From positions 124,001-188,000 of the forward strand of contig BMUD01000007.1 in NCBI GenBank assembly GCA_014650015.1: DNA of 64,000 bases, given 5' to 3'. Source of the DNA: Streptomyces griseoloalbus (GTDB taxonomy: Bacteria > Actinomycetota > Actinomycetes > Streptomycetales > Streptomycetaceae). Made by a program: the position numbers and the translations under genes. The notes under the pieces were generated by a model. The model did no database searches. It worked only from the letters and a program-made list of their open reading frames with translations, and was not told where the DNA came from. Positions 62,301 to 64,000 of the stretch are shown one piece after another; positions within the stretch are counted from its first letter, which is position 1, and each line of letters starts with the position of its first letter.

Positions 62301-62308
62301 ATGGAAAA

Positions 62309-62359
62309 TCTAGACCACTACCTCTAATCTAGATAACTAGCTCGCTCTTAGCTAACTAG
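62309..62359. promoter_or_regulatory. 19-bp-spaced repeats between the GntR gene and the small-gene run
   Basis: TCTAGA occurs at 62309 and 62328, and TAACTAG at 62334 and 62353, each pair 19 bp apart. The gap is strongly A/T-rich for this genome. It is probably the operator and promoter region for the divergent transcripts. Confidence 0.6.
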
Positions 62360-62375
62360 ATCTTGAGGGGGGAAG

Positions 62376-62678
62376 GTGCAGCCGAAAGAGCGTCTGGTGT
62401 TACCCCCTGATGGTCGCGTCGACAGGATGACCGCACGTCTCGCAGTCCTGGGCATCGTGTCCACCGTGACGCGTGGCAAGGGTTGCGGTCGTGTGGAGGC
62501 GCACGTACCTCACGCCCTATCTCCTGAGCAGTGGCAAGAGCTCCTCGCAGCACTCGCGATGGCCGACGCGTTCGGACTCGTCGACAGCAGCGAGGACGGT
62601 CTCAGTGTCTGGGCCGGAGTCAACGACAAAACCCCCGCAGCGGTACCCGCCGCCCGGGGGCACGGCCATCAGCCCTGA
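62376..62678 (+). CDS. small protein, first of the divergent run
   Basis: This encodes 100 residues from a GTG with GAGGGGGGAAGG directly upstream. Visible pieces are LVLPPDGRVDRMTARLAVLG, KGCGRVEAHVPHALSPEQWQ and LLAALAMADAFGLVDSSEDG. It is soluble, with no known motif. It is the first gene after the repeat-rich promoter and 13 bp before the next gene. It is likely part of the integrative-element operon repressed by the KorSA-like protein. Confidence 0.6.
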   Translation: MQPKERLVLPPDGRVDRMTARLAVLGIVSTVTRGKGCGRVEAHVPHALSPEQWQELLAALAMADAFGLVDSSEDGLSVWAGVNDKTPAAVPAARGHGHQP

Positions 62679-62691
62679 GGAGCTGATCAGC

Positions 62692-62994
62692 ATGTTCAAC
62701 GGTATCCGTCGTGCCGTCCTGCTCGCCAGAGAGCGGCACTTCCCCAAGGGCAGGCACCGCCGCCCTTCGACGTATCCCCGTCCGATGACCGTCTTCGCGC
62801 GTCCTGAACCCACAGGCCGTTCCGCGGCCGACCGGGAGCGGTACCCGAACCGTGCGGGTCTGCTCGTGGGTGAAGACGTCGCGCTCGTCCGCCCGTACGT
62901 ACTGGCCTGGGAACGACGCGCACGGCACCGCTCGGTCATCGTGGTGCCGCGTCTGTCGGCTGAGGCATGGTCGGCGCTCGTAGGGGGCCGCTGA
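62692..62994 (+). CDS. small basic protein of the element-type operon
   Basis: This encodes 100 residues. A basic N-terminus (IRRAVLLARERHFPKGRHRR) precedes a Pro/Arg-rich linker and LLVGEDVALVRPYVLAWERR. Proteins with this V-R-P-Y-V-L-A-W/Y-E pattern are common in Streptomyces loci that also encode GntR regulators and RsbW-like ATPases. No function is known. GAGGAG lies 9 nt before ATG 62692, and the stop overlaps the next start by one base. Confidence 0.65.
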   Translation: MFNGIRRAVLLARERHFPKGRHRRPSTYPRPMTVFARPEPTGRSAADRERYPNRAGLLVGEDVALVRPYVLAWERRARHRSVIVVPRLSAEAWSALVGGR

Positions 62995-63197
62995 TGTCCT
63001 CCCGCCAACAGCCCTCCACCACCCAACCCGGGCCAGACTCCTACCGGTCGACCTTCTGCCGCATCGGCACGCACCACGCCTGTGCGGAGTCGTCCCCGGT
63101 CACCGCTCCGGTCGATGTGCCGGTGATCTATGAGGCCTGTGCCTGCTCGTGCCACACCATCGCCAAGTGCCCGGCACCAACGGAGGCGGCACGATGA
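62994..63197 (+). CDS. small Cys/His-rich protein
   Basis: This encodes 67 residues. Two Cys/His clusters (FCRIGTHHACAESSP and YEACACSCHTIAKC) suggest one bound zinc. Start and stop overlap the neighbouring genes (TGATG upstream, ATGA downstream), so it is translated as part of one chain. Probably a DNA- or protein-binding accessory of the element; inference only. Confidence 0.6.
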   Translation: MSSRQQPSTTQPGPDSYRSTFCRIGTHHACAESSPVTAPVDVPVIYEACACSCHTIAKCPAPTEAAR

Positions 63198-63460
63198 GGG
63201 GAACGGAACTCGGCGGCGCGGTGCTCTCCCCTGTCGAGATCACTTCCAGCGTGCAGCGCGGTGACGTCATCGAGATCGGAGGCCAGCAGTGCCGGGTGAC
63301 CGACCTCTTCCAACTGCGCGGCGGAGCGAAACGACTCGTGTTCGACTCGGGCGAGTTGCTGTCCATCCACACGGGGACCCGGCTCATTGCCCTGCGGCTC
63401 GTGCGAGCGAGAGGCGGTGAAACCACCCGTGCCCTCGCGACGCGACGCTATCGCCGATGA
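63194..63460 (+). CDS. small beta-barrel-like protein
   Basis: This encodes 88 residues with short alternating strands typical of SH3-like barrels: VQRGDVIEIGGQQCRVTDLF, GGAKRLVFDSGELLSIHTGT, RLIALRLVRAR. It is often neighbour to GntR and RsbW-like genes in Streptomyces by my recollection. GGAGGCGG precedes the ATG. The end overlaps the start of the truncated GntR gene. Confidence 0.6.
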   Translation: MRGTELGGAVLSPVEITSSVQRGDVIEIGGQQCRVTDLFQLRGGAKRLVFDSGELLSIHTGTRLIALRLVRARGGETTRALATRRYRR

Positions 63461-63620
63461 CCTCCGGGAACGGATCGCCACCGGCCGGCTCAAGCCCGGT
63501 GACCGCCTCCCTTCTGAGGCGCATTTGGCCGCGCAGTACATGGTGAGCACGCCGACGCTACGAAACGCCCTCGCCGTGCTCCAGGCGGAAAGCCTGGTCG
63601 AAAAGGTTCACGGCAAGGGC
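63429..63620 (+). pseudogene. truncated GntR-family regulator
   Basis: From GTG 63429 comes a clear winged-helix domain: AIADDLRERIATGRLKPGDR, LPSEAHLAAQYMVSTPTLRN, LQAESLVEKVHGKGN. Full proteins continue with a ligand domain. Here the recognisable part stops near 63620, and the frame runs as nonsense over the next gene to 63989. In another frame the same DNA reads RRCLDCDGSGKE and a stop at 63663, as if the GntR end had been replaced by the end of a zinc-knuckle gene. Confidence 0.55.
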
Positions 63621-63669
63621 AACGCGGCGCTGCCTCGACTGCGACGGCAGTGGCAAGGAGTGAGCGCGG

Positions 63670-64000
63670 ATGACCTACCGGTTCAACCGCTTCCCCAGCG
63701 AGGAATCACCGTGGCTCGGGGCAATGACCCTGCATCCGGTTCCGGAGTCCGTCCCTCGGGCTCGACGCTGGTTCCGGAAGTTCATCGCCCCGTACAACCC
63801 GGCCTGCTCGGTCGACGACTGTGCGCTGATGATTTCCGAGCTGGTCACCAACGCCATCCTGTATGGACGGGCGGACGAGGAGTGGCGTGTACGCGTGGAG
63901 TGGTTCCGGGAGGAAACCTCGCTCCGCGTAGAGGTGCACAACCCCGGCTTTCCGGCGAACGTGCGTATGCGCCGGTCGGACGCGAATGACGCGCATGGGC
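63670..64000 (+). CDS. RsbW-like ATP-binding (anti-sigma type) protein, partial
   Basis: The first 110 residues run to the window edge. The N box of a GHKL ATPase is present, CALMISELVTNAILYGRADE, followed by VRVEWFREETSLRVEVHNPG with the start of the G1 region. Streptomyces encode many such stand-alone ATPases related to RsbW anti-sigma kinases. AAGGAG lies 9 nt before ATG 63670. It follows the GntR remnant in the same transcript. The C-terminal half is beyond the window. Confidence 0.85.
   Translation, partial: MTYRFNRFPSEESPWLGAMTLHPVPESVPRARRWFRKFIAPYNPACSVDDCALMISELVTNAILYGRADEEWRVRVEWFREETSLRVEVHNPGFPANVRMRRSDANDAHG

Overview
The window is G+C-rich DNA whose codons nearly always end in G or C. 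GTG starts, AGGAG-type ribosome sites and ATGA or GTGA gene overlaps are common. These traits, together with Streptomyces-type lineage families (SCO2400-like, DUF6479, SigJ/ECF41, AICE-type GntR regulators, EACC1), point to a Streptomyces or close relative. There is no rRNA, no intact tRNA and no CRISPR array. Functions were assigned by reading motifs; no database search was run.

Left part (1-20 kb): two membrane proteins and a membrane-linked PP2C/SpoIIE phosphatase come first. They are followed by a compact four-gene module: a degenerate caspase-like protein, an EACC1-type adaptor, a transmembrane caspase carrying an external solute-binding-like region and a vWA domain, and a solute-binding lipoprotein. 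Next is an HTH-TPR regulator divergent from a 54-residue exported peptide gene, resembling an RRNPP-type peptide-signalling pair. Then come an L7/L12-like protein, a lipoprotein, an editing-domain-less threonyl-tRNA synthetase behind a Thr-run leader peptide and attenuator, a nucleoside hydrolase, a GH13 glucosidase, a secreted protein, a DUF6479 protein, and a divergent P450/TetR pair with clear operators.

Middle part (20-47 kb): a cold-shock protein, a class A beta-lactamase lipoprotein, an SCO2400-type protein, an orphan sugar-binding lipoprotein, and a PL9/CBM35 pectate lyase behind a LacI-type operator. Then a DUF2089 operon, an acyltransferase, a SigJ-type sigma factor followed by an FAD oxidoreductase whose ribosome site sits in a long hairpin, and a type VII secretion-like group. 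Next are a methyltransferase, a convergent DUF2182/DUF1326 pair, secreted and PAP2 proteins, a polysaccharide deacetylase, and an operon of L-amino-acid oxidase, ThDP-dependent decarboxylase and a PixA/AidA-like protein.

Right part (47-64 kb): a second, Tat-exported amino-acid oxidase, an NfeD/SPFH pair, a secreted fascin-like protein, an FMN reductase, a serine hydrolase divergent from a two-component system, and several conserved hypotheticals. This part is mosaic. It holds gene fragments, an IS481 transposase remnant, three degenerate 3' pieces of a glycine tRNA and one of a proline tRNA, all on the minus strand. The right end looks like a decayed integrative-element locus: a KorSA-like GntR regulator broken by a 5-bp duplication, a tightly overlapping run of small genes, a truncated second GntR protein, and an RsbW-like ATPase running off the edge.
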